Part shown: positions 14,183-20,433 of the stretch, in pieces
How the letters are laid out: every line of letters begins with the position of its first letter
Position numbering within the stretch: the first letter of the stretch is position 1
NCBI GenBank assembly: GCA_022865365.1
Contig: JALHSW010000034.1
Location: forward strand, 1-25,869
Direction: 5' to 3'
Length of the DNA: 25,869 nucleotides
DNA from: Acidimicrobiia bacterium
GTDB lineage: Bacteria > Actinomycetota > Acidimicrobiia > IMCC26256 > PALSA-555
Program-made: the position numbers and the translations under genes
The notes under the pieces: generated by a model
Told to the model about the DNA's origin: nothing
What the model saw: the letters and a program-made list of their open reading frames with translations, nothing else
The model's database searches: none

Positions 14183-15363
14183 TGTGTGACTCCCCTGTCT
14201 GGATCTTCTTCGGTTGGATTTGTTGTGGCTGAACTTGTTGTGCCTGGTTCGGATGGCGGAGGTGCTGACTTGGTGACCGGACGAGCATGCTCGCGTCGGA
14301 AGAGCAAGACCACCGGGCGGCCGCGTGCGGTGAGCGCGTCGCTCGACGTGACGGTGAGGTTCTGGCGGTCGACGATCAGCTCGGCGCCGGCGTCGACCGT
14401 TACGCGGTATCGGGTGTCGGAGCCGAGGTAAAGGACGTCGCGGATCGTCCCGGTCGCGGCGATCTCACCATCGGACGCGGTCTCGCCTGCGTCCCCGAGT
14501 CGGATCTTCTCCGGTCGGATCGTCACCGGGGCCGGGTCTCCGAGTAGCGCCGTGGCCGGTTCTCCGGAGAGCAGGTTCGAGGTGCCGACGAAGTCGGCCA
14601 CGAACGGGGTCGTGGGATGTTCATAGACCTCGGCCGGCGTCGCAACCTGCTCGACCCGTCCTGCGCTGAACACCGCGATGCGATCACTCATCGTGAGGGC
14701 CTCACCCTGGTCGTGGGTGACCAGCACGAACGTGATCCCGACGCGCTCCTGGATGTGCTTCAGCTCGACCTGCATCTCTTCGCGAAGCTTGCGGTCGAGC
14801 GCGGCGAGGGGCTCGTCGAGGAGCAGGACGCGGGGGCGGTTGATGAGAGCGCGTGCCAGAGCAACGCGTTGGCGCTGCCCGCCCGAGAGCTGACCCGGCT
14901 TGCGCTCCTCGAAGCCACCGAGGCGGACGACATCGAGAGCCTCGTCGACGCGTTGCTTGCGTTCGGCGCGCCCCACCTTCTTCACCCGCAGCCCGTACTC
15001 GATGTTCTTCGCCACCGTCATGTGGGGGAACAGCGCGTAGTCCTGGAAGACCGTGTTCACGTCGCGATCGAACGGTGGCCATTCGGTGACGTCCTCGCCG
15101 TGGAGCAGGATCCTTCCCGCGGTCGGCAGCTCGAAGCCCGCGATCATCCGAAGCATCGTCGTCTTGCCCGACCCCGACGGTCCGAGCATCGTGAGGAACT
15201 CGCCGTCGTGCACGTCGAGGTCGACGCCGTCGACCGCGAGGACGCTGCCGAAGCGCTTGGTCACCCGCTCGAGGCGGACCGCGACCTCGCCGGCGGGCGT
15301 CGTCGTGCTCTTCCCGGTCGTGCCGGGCCTCGTCGCGTCGCAAGTGGACGCAGGTGCGTTCAC
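14179..15363 (-). CDS. potA: Polyamine-type ABC transporter ATP-binding protein, PotA-like
   Basis: This protein of about 394 residues has an N-terminal ATPase domain and a C-terminal TOBE domain. Walker A is GPSGSGKT (61-68), the Q-loop is in VFQDYALFPHMTV, the signature is LSGGQ (159-163), Walker B is VLLLDE (179-184) and the switch is THDQGEA. The TOBE part includes IRPEKIRLG and GTIRDVLYLGSDTRY, as in PotA/PotG. A T-rich, P-rich tail of ~25 residues follows. The frame is open upstream to 15501, but the homology starts near GTG 15363, which has GGGGGG about 9 bases upstream and a TATCGT promoter element 40 bases upstream. It powers the PotBC channel and is the first gene of the operon. Confidence 0.88.
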   Translation of the reverse strand: MNAPASTCDATRPGTTGKSTTTPAGEVAVRLERVTKRFGSVLAVDGVDLDVHDGEFLTMLGPSGSGKTTMLRMIAGFELPTAGRILLHGEDVTEWPPFDRDVNTVFQDYALFPHMTVAKNIEYGLRVKKVGRAERKQRVDEALDVVRLGGFEERKPGQLSGGQRQRVALARALINRPRVLLLDEPLAALDRKLREEMQVELKHIQERVGITFVLVTHDQGEALTMSDRIAVFSAGRVEQVATPAEVYEHPTTPFVADFVGTSNLLSGEPATALLGDPAPVTIRPEKIRLGDAGETASDGEIAATGTIRDVLYLGSDTRYRVTVDAGAELIVDRQNLTVTSSDALTARGRPVVLLFRREHARPVTKSAPPPSEPGTTSSATTNPTEEDPDRGVTQ

Positions 15364-15403
15364 GTCGGCGTTCCCCCCGTGGTGCTCACCGAAATGTGCC
15401 GGG

Positions 15404-15409
15404 ACGATA
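15404..15409 (-). promoter_or_regulatory. Candidate -10 element of the potADBC operon (TATCGT)
   Basis: On the minus strand TATCGT fits TANNNT and would give a transcript starting near 15397, with a leader of about 33 bases before GTG 15363. That leader contains the GGGGGG ribosome-binding stretch. No strong -35 is evident. The 104-bp gap between the upstream gene and potA also contains the 14-bp repeats at 15428-15455. Confidence 0.5.
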
Positions 15410-15427
15410 CACGCCCGTTTCGCCCCG

Positions 15428-15455
15428 CGTCTCCTGTCCGGTGTCTCCTGTCCGG
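15428..15455 (-). repeat. 14-bp tandem repeat upstream of the potA promoter
   Basis: CGTCTCCTGTCCGG (15428-15441) is followed directly by TGTCTCCTGTCCGG (15442-15455), with a degenerate third unit starting CGTCTCGTGCCG. The copies lie about 20-45 bases upstream of the candidate -10, a position that could suit a regulator binding repeated half-sites. They could equally be a neutral slippage duplication. Confidence 0.85.
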
Positions 15456-15467
15456 CGTCTCGTGCCG

Positions 15468-16517
15468 TTACCCGACCTGGACGGTCTTCCCGTCCCGCCA
15501 CTCGCGGAGCACCAGGTACCGGCCCGTCAGGGCACCGTGGTCGTAGTGGCCGAACCCCATCGTGGTGCCCTCGACGCCACAGGTGGCGGGGAGCAGCTTG
15601 ATGCGCTCGAGGGCATCACGGATACCGCCCCGGGTCAGGTGATCGGTGCGGGCGAGCGCCTCGCCGACCAGGCGCCCCATGTCGAAGAGCGCACAACCGA
15701 CCGGGCCGGCCGCGCTCGGCGCATCGAGGGCAGCCAGACGTCGGCGCGACCCGTTGTCGTCGGCGATGGCATCGAGGTACTCCCAGCCTCGCCAGCCGTC
15801 GCGCCACTCGGGCCGGATGTAGCCGAACATCAACGCCGAGTTGGCGACGACCGGAAGGTTCCAGCCCAGGGCAGCCAGGCCGGTGGCGACGGGGCCCGAG
15901 GTGATGCCGAGCCCGAGGTACACGAGCGAGTCGGGCTCGGCCGGCTGTAGGCATGCAAGCGCGTCGGTGACGGTGTCGGCGACCGGGGAGATGGTCGATC
16001 GTCCGGCGATCTCGAGGCCGACAACTGCGGCGGCATCGTCGAAGCACTCCGCGAGGCGGCGCCCGACCGGCGACCGGTCGTGCACGACGGCCGGTCGACG
16101 AAGTCCCCGTGCCGCGAGCCGCGCCGCGAGCACGGCGGGCTCCTCTTCGAGCGAACCGACCTGGTACTGGAACGCCCAGTCGCTGCGAGTCTGCTCACCA
16201 CCCGTGTAGTTGATGGTCGCGAGGCCAACCGCGTCGCAGAGGGGCCGGACGATCAGTCCGTTGTCGCTGATCGCCGGGCCGATCACCAGCAGGCAGCCCG
16301 CGTCGGCGAGTGACTGGAAGCCGACGGTCACGTCGTGCTCGCTCCCCATCGGGAGCCCGGCGACGTCGCAGCTCAGCAGCTCGACCTCGCGGTCGAGGCG
16401 ACCGGTCGTACGCACGTCGTCGAAGCCGAGGTGCAGCGCGGTCTCGGTCGCCTTCCCACCGTCGGCGGACGGGAAGTCGTTGAGCACCCCGATGCGCACG
16501 GGTGCGATGCCCGCCAC
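15468..16517 (-). CDS. Type I periplasmic-binding-fold protein without signal peptide (AmiC/LivK-like)
   Basis: This 349-residue protein has the two-lobe fold of branched-chain amino acid/amide-binding proteins. PVRIGVLNDFP forms strand 1, CLLVIGPAISDNGLIV and LATINYTGGEQTRSDWAFQ form the ligand cleft, and RPAVVHDRSPVGRRLAECFDDAA is in lobe 2. The homology starts at residue ~6 with no hydrophobic leader or lipobox, so the protein is probably cytoplasmic. The best-known precedent for that is AmiC, an amide sensor controlling AmiR. GTG 16517 has GGAGG 7 bases upstream that overlaps the end of the cytochrome gene, so the two are co-translated. It could be a cytosolic ligand sensor; no partner regulator is adjacent. 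Confidence 0.72.
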   Translation of the reverse strand: MAGIAPVRIGVLNDFPSADGGKATETALHLGFDDVRTTGRLDREVELLSCDVAGLPMGSEHDVTVGFQSLADAGCLLVIGPAISDNGLIVRPLCDAVGLATINYTGGEQTRSDWAFQYQVGSLEEEPAVLAARLAARGLRRPAVVHDRSPVGRRLAECFDDAAAVVGLEIAGRSTISPVADTVTDALACLQPAEPDSLVYLGLGITSGPVATGLAALGWNLPVVANSALMFGYIRPEWRDGWRGWEYLDAIADDNGSRRRLAALDAPSAAGPVGCALFDMGRLVGEALARTDHLTRGGIRDALERIKLLPATCGVEGTTMGFGHYDHGALTGRYLVLREWRDGKTVQVG

Positions 16518-16520
16518 GAT

Positions 16521-16886
16521 TCAGCCTCCGAGACCGGTGCGGGTGTACTCGACCACCTGTTGGATCTGCTCGTCGGACAGGCCACCCTCGAAGGACGGCA
16601 TCGCGTTGCGCCCGTTCGTGACCACGGCGATCTCGTCGGCGACGTCCGGGTACTTCTCCGCGACCTTTCCTGCGAGCTGCGGTCCGATCGAACCCTCCCC
16701 GTCGGCGCCGTGGCACCTCGCGCAGTTCGAGGCGAAGGTCGCTGCGCCGGGCGGCCCGGCATTGGTCGCGTCGCCCCCGCTTGGGTCGTTCGCGAAGAGC
16801 ATGAACACCCAGATGAGCGCGGCGATGACGGCGACGACTTCGATCCCGTTGACGACTCGCTTGAAGGTCATCCGCTTGGAGGTCAT
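16521..16886 (-). CDS. Membrane-anchored monoheme c-type cytochrome
   Basis: This protein of about 121 residues has an N-terminal transmembrane anchor (GIEVVAVIAALIWVFMLFA, residues 14-32), a short flexible linker and a class I cytochrome c domain outside the cell. The heme-attachment motif is CARCH (55-59) and the sixth ligand is most likely M96 in NAMPSFEGG, followed by the LSDEQIQQVVEYTR helix. ATG 16886 is chosen over ATG 16907 because GGGGA lies just upstream of it. The longer form would add seven residues. It lies between a five-helix membrane protein gene and the AmiC-like gene, in one operon. No cytochrome maturation genes are in the window. It probably carries electrons to or from a membrane partner. 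Confidence 0.88.
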   Translation of the reverse strand: MTSKRMTFKRVVNGIEVVAVIAALIWVFMLFANDPSGGDATNAGPPGAATFASNCARCHGADGEGSIGPQLAGKVAEKYPDVADEIAVVTNGRNAMPSFEGGLSDEQIQQVVEYTRTGLGG

Positions 16887-16908
16887 GGCGTCCCCACGAT
16901 CAGCCATC

Positions 16909-17481
16909 TCAGAAGAGCGGGAGGCCCGCGGGCCGGTCGGTGAAGAACCACACGCTGCTCGTGAGGAAGATGACGACCAGCGCGGTGAACACGATCCCGC
17001 CGATGACCGGGAGGGACCATCCGGGGAGCCCGTGGAAGCGCACCGCGAGCACCTTCGCGACGAACGCCCCGTAGAAGAGACAGCCGACGAGCGAATGGAC
17101 GAGCACCCGCGTGGGTGTCGATTGGAAGCCGAGGGCCCACAGGCACTGGTACGCGACCGGCAGTGTGACGAGGAACGCGAGCGTGCCGCAGAGTCGGTGC
17201 GCGTCCCCGAGCCACGACGGCGCGGTGCGGGGCCAGCTGATCTTTCCGTACAGGCGCATCGCCAACAGCACCTGGAGGAGTGCCAGCGCGACGGCGGCCG
17301 TCGCGAACCAGACCTTGAGCTGGATCGTGTCCGTGAAGATGAGGTTGTAGGGCTTCTCGCCCGTGGGCGTGTGGGTGTCGCCGTACACGCCGAGCAGGAT
17401 CGAGACGGCGGCCCCGGCGAGGACCACCCCGAGGACCTTCACGGTCACAGTGTCTCGGTGCCCGACGGCTGGCGCGGTCAT
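16909..17481 (-). CDS. Five-helix membrane protein with candidate heme-ligand histidines (possibly DUF6529)
   Basis: This 190-residue protein has five predicted transmembrane segments, at about residues 13-33, 52-77, 91-118, 125-147 and 155-180. A conserved-looking loop, GEKPYNLIFTDTIQLKVWFA, lies between the first two. Histidines sit at the membrane ends of helices 3 (GDAHRLCG, H95) and 4 (VLVHSLVG, H129). That spacing could hold a b-type heme, as in cytochrome b561 or ferric-reductase-like proteins. I recall similar proteins as DUF6529 but cannot confirm it. ATG 17481 has a G-rich ribosome site. The cytochrome c gene follows at once, so the pair may be an electron-transfer unit. Function is inference. 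Confidence 0.6.
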   Translation of the reverse strand: MTAPAVGHRDTVTVKVLGVVLAGAAVSILLGVYGDTHTPTGEKPYNLIFTDTIQLKVWFATAAVALALLQVLLAMRLYGKISWPRTAPSWLGDAHRLCGTLAFLVTLPVAYQCLWALGFQSTPTRVLVHSLVGCLFYGAFVAKVLAVRFHGLPGWSLPVIGGIVFTALVVIFLTSSVWFFTDRPAGLPLF

Positions 17482-17548
17482 GTGGCCCCCCTGTCTGGCC
17501 ACTCGGCTTCCGGCTGCATGGCCGAGCGACGCCACATCTTGGCACCGG

Positions 17549-17554
17549 TAGCCT
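17549..17554 (+). promoter_or_regulatory. Leaderless -10 element (TAGCCT) for the small membrane protein gene
   Basis: TAGCCT is followed by 6 bases and GTG 17561. The surrounding GGTAGCCT is identical to the eight bases around the minus-strand -10 upstream of the dioxygenase gene at 7492. No Shine-Dalgarno precedes the GTG. Confidence 0.6.
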
Positions 17555-17560
17555 CCCGGC

Positions 17561-17788
17561 GTGGTTGTCATCCTCGCCGACGCCGTCCTTCTCGTCGAGG
17601 CCGTCATTGTCGACGCCGCCGGCCGAGCGACCCGTCTCGACCCAGCCTGGCCGCCGGTACTGGTCGCGTTCGTCGGCGTAGCCGTATGCGCGCTGGTGGT
17701 CCTGACCGTCGTGGTAGTCCAGAGGCTGCGTGTCGACGCGCGCCGAAAAGCGCGTCCGCGAGCGCGCGGGCAAGGAGGAGCACGGTGA
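17561..17788 (+). CDS. Small two-helix membrane protein coupled to the channel gene
   Basis: This 75-residue protein has a hydrophobic N-terminus (VVILADAVLLVEAVIVDAAG), a short loop (RATRLDPAWPP), a strong transmembrane helix (VLVAFVGVAVCALVVLTVVVV) and a basic cytoplasmic tail rich in arginine. I do not recognise a family. Three things support it as a real gene: a TAGCCT -10 at leaderless distance from its GTG, codon third positions strongly biased to C and G, and a stop that overlaps the channel's GTG by 4 bp (GTGA). The ribosome-binding site of the channel lies inside its last codons. It may be a subunit or assembly partner of the channel, or only a translational leader. Confidence 0.62.
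   Translation: MVVILADAVLLVEAVIVDAAGRATRLDPAWPPVLVAFVGVAVCALVVLTVVVVQRLRVDARRKARPRARGQGGAR
17773..17778 (+). promoter_or_regulatory. Strong Shine-Dalgarno (AGGAGG) deciding the channel start
   Basis: AGGAGG ends 6 bases before GTG 17785 and lies within the last codons of the small membrane protein gene. It fixes the channel start well downstream of the earlier open part of the same frame. Confidence 0.85.
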
Positions 17789-19749
17789 AGCACGGCCGCC
17801 AGACCCAGGCCTACCGGGGCATGGGGCAACGATCTACGAAGTCGTCATCCGTCCGGGTGACTCGCGAGCCTGTGCGCGCGTCGATGATGCAGCGGTTCCG
17901 GTACCGGATGGACAACGCGTTCTCGCGCGGGCCCATGGCGATCATCGTCTGGCTCGCGAGCATGTCCGTCGCGATCATCGTCGTCGCAGCGCTCTTCCTG
18001 GCGCTGTTCCGCGTGAAGATCAACGCGAAGGGCGTCGGGTTCATCGAGGCGTTCTGGCAGAGCATGCTGCGCGTCATCGATCCCGGGACCATGGGAGGTG
18101 ACAACGGCTGGGGCCTGCGCATCACCGCGCTGCTCGTCACGATCAGCGGGATCTTCCTCGCTAGCGCGCTGATCGGGATCATCGCCGCGGCGATCGACAC
18201 GAAGGTCCAGGACCTTCGGCGTGGCCGTAGCTTCGTGGTGGAGCAGGGGCACTCGTTGCTCCTGGGTTGGTCGCCGCGGATCTTCACGATCGTCTCCGAG
18301 ATCTGCGTCGCGAACGAGAACCAGTCTGATGCGTGCATCGTCGTCATGGCCGACGTCGAGAAGACGGAGATGGAAGAGCTGCTCCGCACGCGGATCCACA
18401 AGACCCGCGGCACGCGAATCGTCTGTCGTACCGGCGAGCCGGCCAGCCTCCACGACCTCCGGATCGTCAACGCCGCCGGCGCCCGGTCGATCGTCGTGCT
18501 CGGCGACGTCGAGGACAAGGGCGGCGACGCCGAGGTGGTCAAGGCCGTGCTCGCGGTCCTCGTGACCTCCGACGATCCCGACGTACCGATCGTTGCCGAG
18601 ATCGGTGATGGTGAGACCGCGGCCGCACTCGACGAGGCCGGTGGTGGGCGCGTGCACTGCGTGCGTGCCGCCGATGTCATCGCGCGCATCACCGCGCAGG
18701 CGTGCCGGCAAGCGGGGCTCAGCGCGGTGTGCCAGGAGCTGCTCGACTTCGACGGCGACGAGATCTACTTCCAGGTGACCCCCGAGCTCGAGGGCCGCAG
18801 CTTCGGCGAGGCAGTCCTCGCGTTCGAGACGTCGACGGTGATCGGGATCCGCAGCACCGACGGCCTCACCCGGGTGAACCCTCCGATGAGCACGCGCTTC
18901 GGGCCGGGGGATGCAGTGATCGCGGTCTCCGAGGACGACGACACCGTCGTGTTCTCCGGGTTCCACGACGAGTCCGCGCCTCACGTGCAGGTGGAGCCGG
19001 AGAAGGACCAGCGACCTCAGCGGATCCTTGTCGTGGGTTGGAACCCGCTCGGTCCCGTCGTGCTCGCTGAGCTCGACGAGTTCGTCCCCGCGGGATCGGC
19101 CGTCGACGTGCTGATCGACGACGATCTGATCGAGATGGACGAGTCCGACGTTCCTCGCCTGGAGCGGTTGTCGGTCTCGGTCGTCACCGCACGCAGCGAC
19201 ATGGCGTTGCTCGGCAAGCAGGTCGAGGACCACGAGTACAACCACGTGATCGTGCTCGGATACCGCGGCGAGCTGAACGCGGCCGATGGCGACGCGCGAA
19301 CGCTGCTGACGATGTTGCTGCTCCGGCGTTCGGCGACCGGCGCGGGCCACGGCCTCGGTCGCGTCGTTGCCGAGATCCTCGATTCGCGCGACGTGGAGCT
19401 CGCCCAGGCGACCGGTGCCGACGACTTCATCGTCAGCGACGCGCTGTCGAGCTACATGATGGCGCAGCTCGCGGAGAACCCGGAGCTCGACGCGGTGTTC
19501 ACCGACCTGTTCGACGCCGAAGGTTCGGCGATCGGCGTGAAGCCGGCCGAGTGGTACGTGCGTCCCGACGAGCCCGCGTCGTTCGCTCGCATCACCGCAG
19601 CTGCCCGTGCCCGATCCGAGGTCGCGCTCGGCTACCGCCTGAGCGCGAGCGACGACCGTGAGGCCGCTATCGTCGTGAACCCGGCGAAGTCCGACACGAT
19701 CACCCTCCGAGGCGGCGACCGCGTCGTGGTGATCGGGCCCCCGGAGTGA
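17785..19749 (+). CDS. CASTOR/POLLUX-type ion channel with RCK-like domains
   Basis: This protein of about 654 residues has a basic N-terminal tail, one helix near residues 50-75 (MAIIVWLASMSVAIIVVAAL), a pore-like segment near 85-108 (FIEAFWQSMLRVIDPGTMGGDNGW) and a second helix near 110-137. Two large cytoplasmic regulatory halves follow. Each begins like an RCK/Rossmann domain (HSLLLGWSPR and QRILVVGWNPLG), and the middle segment matches the Castor_Poll_mid type (FVVEQGHSLLLGWSPRIFTIVSEI). Plant CASTOR and POLLUX are nuclear-envelope cation channels; bacterial relatives are two-helix channels presumably gated by ligand binding to the RCK ring. The GTG start has an AGGAGG and overlaps the small membrane protein's stop. 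The reading frame is open for 1.5 kb upstream, but that part lies antisense to the cytochrome operon. Confidence 0.85.
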   Translation: MKHGRQTQAYRGMGQRSTKSSSVRVTREPVRASMMQRFRYRMDNAFSRGPMAIIVWLASMSVAIIVVAALFLALFRVKINAKGVGFIEAFWQSMLRVIDPGTMGGDNGWGLRITALLVTISGIFLASALIGIIAAAIDTKVQDLRRGRSFVVEQGHSLLLGWSPRIFTIVSEICVANENQSDACIVVMADVEKTEMEELLRTRIHKTRGTRIVCRTGEPASLHDLRIVNAAGARSIVVLGDVEDKGGDAEVVKAVLAVLVTSDDPDVPIVAEIGDGETAAALDEAGGGRVHCVRAADVIARITAQACRQAGLSAVCQELLDFDGDEIYFQVTPELEGRSFGEAVLAFETSTVIGIRSTDGLTRVNPPMSTRFGPGDAVIAVSEDDDTVVFSGFHDESAPHVQVEPEKDQRPQRILVVGWNPLGPVVLAELDEFVPAGSAVDVLIDDDLIEMDESDVPRLERLSVSVVTARSDMALLGKQVEDHEYNHVIVLGYRGELNAADGDARTLLTMLLLRRSATGAGHGLGRVVAEILDSRDVELAQATGADDFIVSDALSSYMMAQLAENPELDAVFTDLFDAEGSAIGVKPAEWYVRPDEPASFARITAAARARSEVALGYRLSASDDREAAIVVNPAKSDTITLRGGDRVVVIGPPE

Positions 19750-19762
19750 TCGGGCCCCCGGA
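19729..19762 (+). repeat. 17-bp tandem duplication at the channel's stop codon
   Basis: GTGATCGGGCCCCCGGA occurs at 19729-19745 and again at 19746-19762. The stop codon TGA (19747-19749) is created in the second copy. With a single copy the frame would run seven codons further, to TGA 19785-19787. Confidence 0.93.
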
Positions 19763-19794
19763 GCGAGCGCCGCGAGTGCGGGCGTGACGGTGTG

Positions 19795-20433
19795 ATGAGT
19801 TGGCTGCGCCGGCTCTGCGGTGGTGCACTGCGGGGCACGTGGGAGCGAGCGGGTCATTGGGCGACGATCGGGCCCCGCACCCGGCGCGCACGCGGGTTCC
19901 TCGGCTTCGGTGCCGGGAGCGCGATCTGCTTCCCGCTCGCTGCGCTCTTCGGCGAGCGCTACATCAGCATCGGCGAAGGAACGATCATCGGGCCCTACGT
20001 GAGCCTGTCGGCGGGGGTGTCACCGGCGCACGACCTCGGCGCCGTCGAGGTCGTCACGATCGGAGACCGCTGCCTCATCGGGAAGGGGAGTGGAATCGTC
20101 GGTCACGAGCGAGTGGTGATCGGCGACGACGTCTTCACCGGCCATCACGTGTACATCACCGACGCCAACCACGGATATGAGGATCCCGGCCTTCCGATCG
20201 GAGAGCAGTTCGCTCCGCCGCGACCGGTCTTCATCGGTGACGGCAGCTGGCTCGGCCACGGCACGATCGTGCTCCCCGGCGCGTCGGTCGGCCGGCATGT
20301 GGTGGTCGGCGCGGGCTCGGTCGTCACCGGCGACCTCCCGGACTTCAGCGTGGCGGTGGGCAACCCGGCGCGGGTGATCCGGCGCTACGTGACCGGTCAG
20401 GGTTGGCTCGATGTGGACGCCGGCGAGGGGTAG
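19795..20433 (+). CDS. Hexapeptide-repeat acyltransferase (LbH fold)
   Basis: This protein of about 212 residues has a left-handed beta-helix. Rungs such as ISIGEGTIIG, VTIGDRCLIG, VVIGDDVFTG, VFIGDGSWLG and HVVVGAGSVVTG are visible. The loop ITDANHGYEDP contains the histidine that acts as general base in maltose/galactoside/xenobiotic acetyltransferases. The C-terminal VGNPARVIRRY is the usual last rung. It probably transfers an acetyl or other acyl group to a sugar hydroxyl. The start is ATG 19795 (or the adjacent GTG 19792); no ribosome site is clear. Its last 37 bp overlap the end of the convergent binding-protein gene. It is on the channel's strand, but a functional link is not evident. 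Confidence 0.83.
   Translation: MSWLRRLCGGALRGTWERAGHWATIGPRTRRARGFLGFGAGSAICFPLAALFGERYISIGEGTIIGPYVSLSAGVSPAHDLGAVEVVTIGDRCLIGKGSGIVGHERVVIGDDVFTGHHVYITDANHGYEDPGLPIGEQFAPPRPVFIGDGSWLGHGTIVLPGASVGRHVVVGAGSVVTGDLPDFSVAVGNPARVIRRYVTGQGWLDVDAGEG

Noticed and set aside
16210..17784. Upstream extension of the channel reading frame by about 525 codons
   Set aside because: This part is antisense to the cytochrome operon and has no domain. AGGAGG plus GTG 17785 marks the start.
17845..19857. A 670-codon open frame antisense to the channel gene
   Set aside because: It lacks any motif and has the low-complexity composition of a shadow frame. The channel on the other strand has clear homology, a strong ribosome site and good codon bias.
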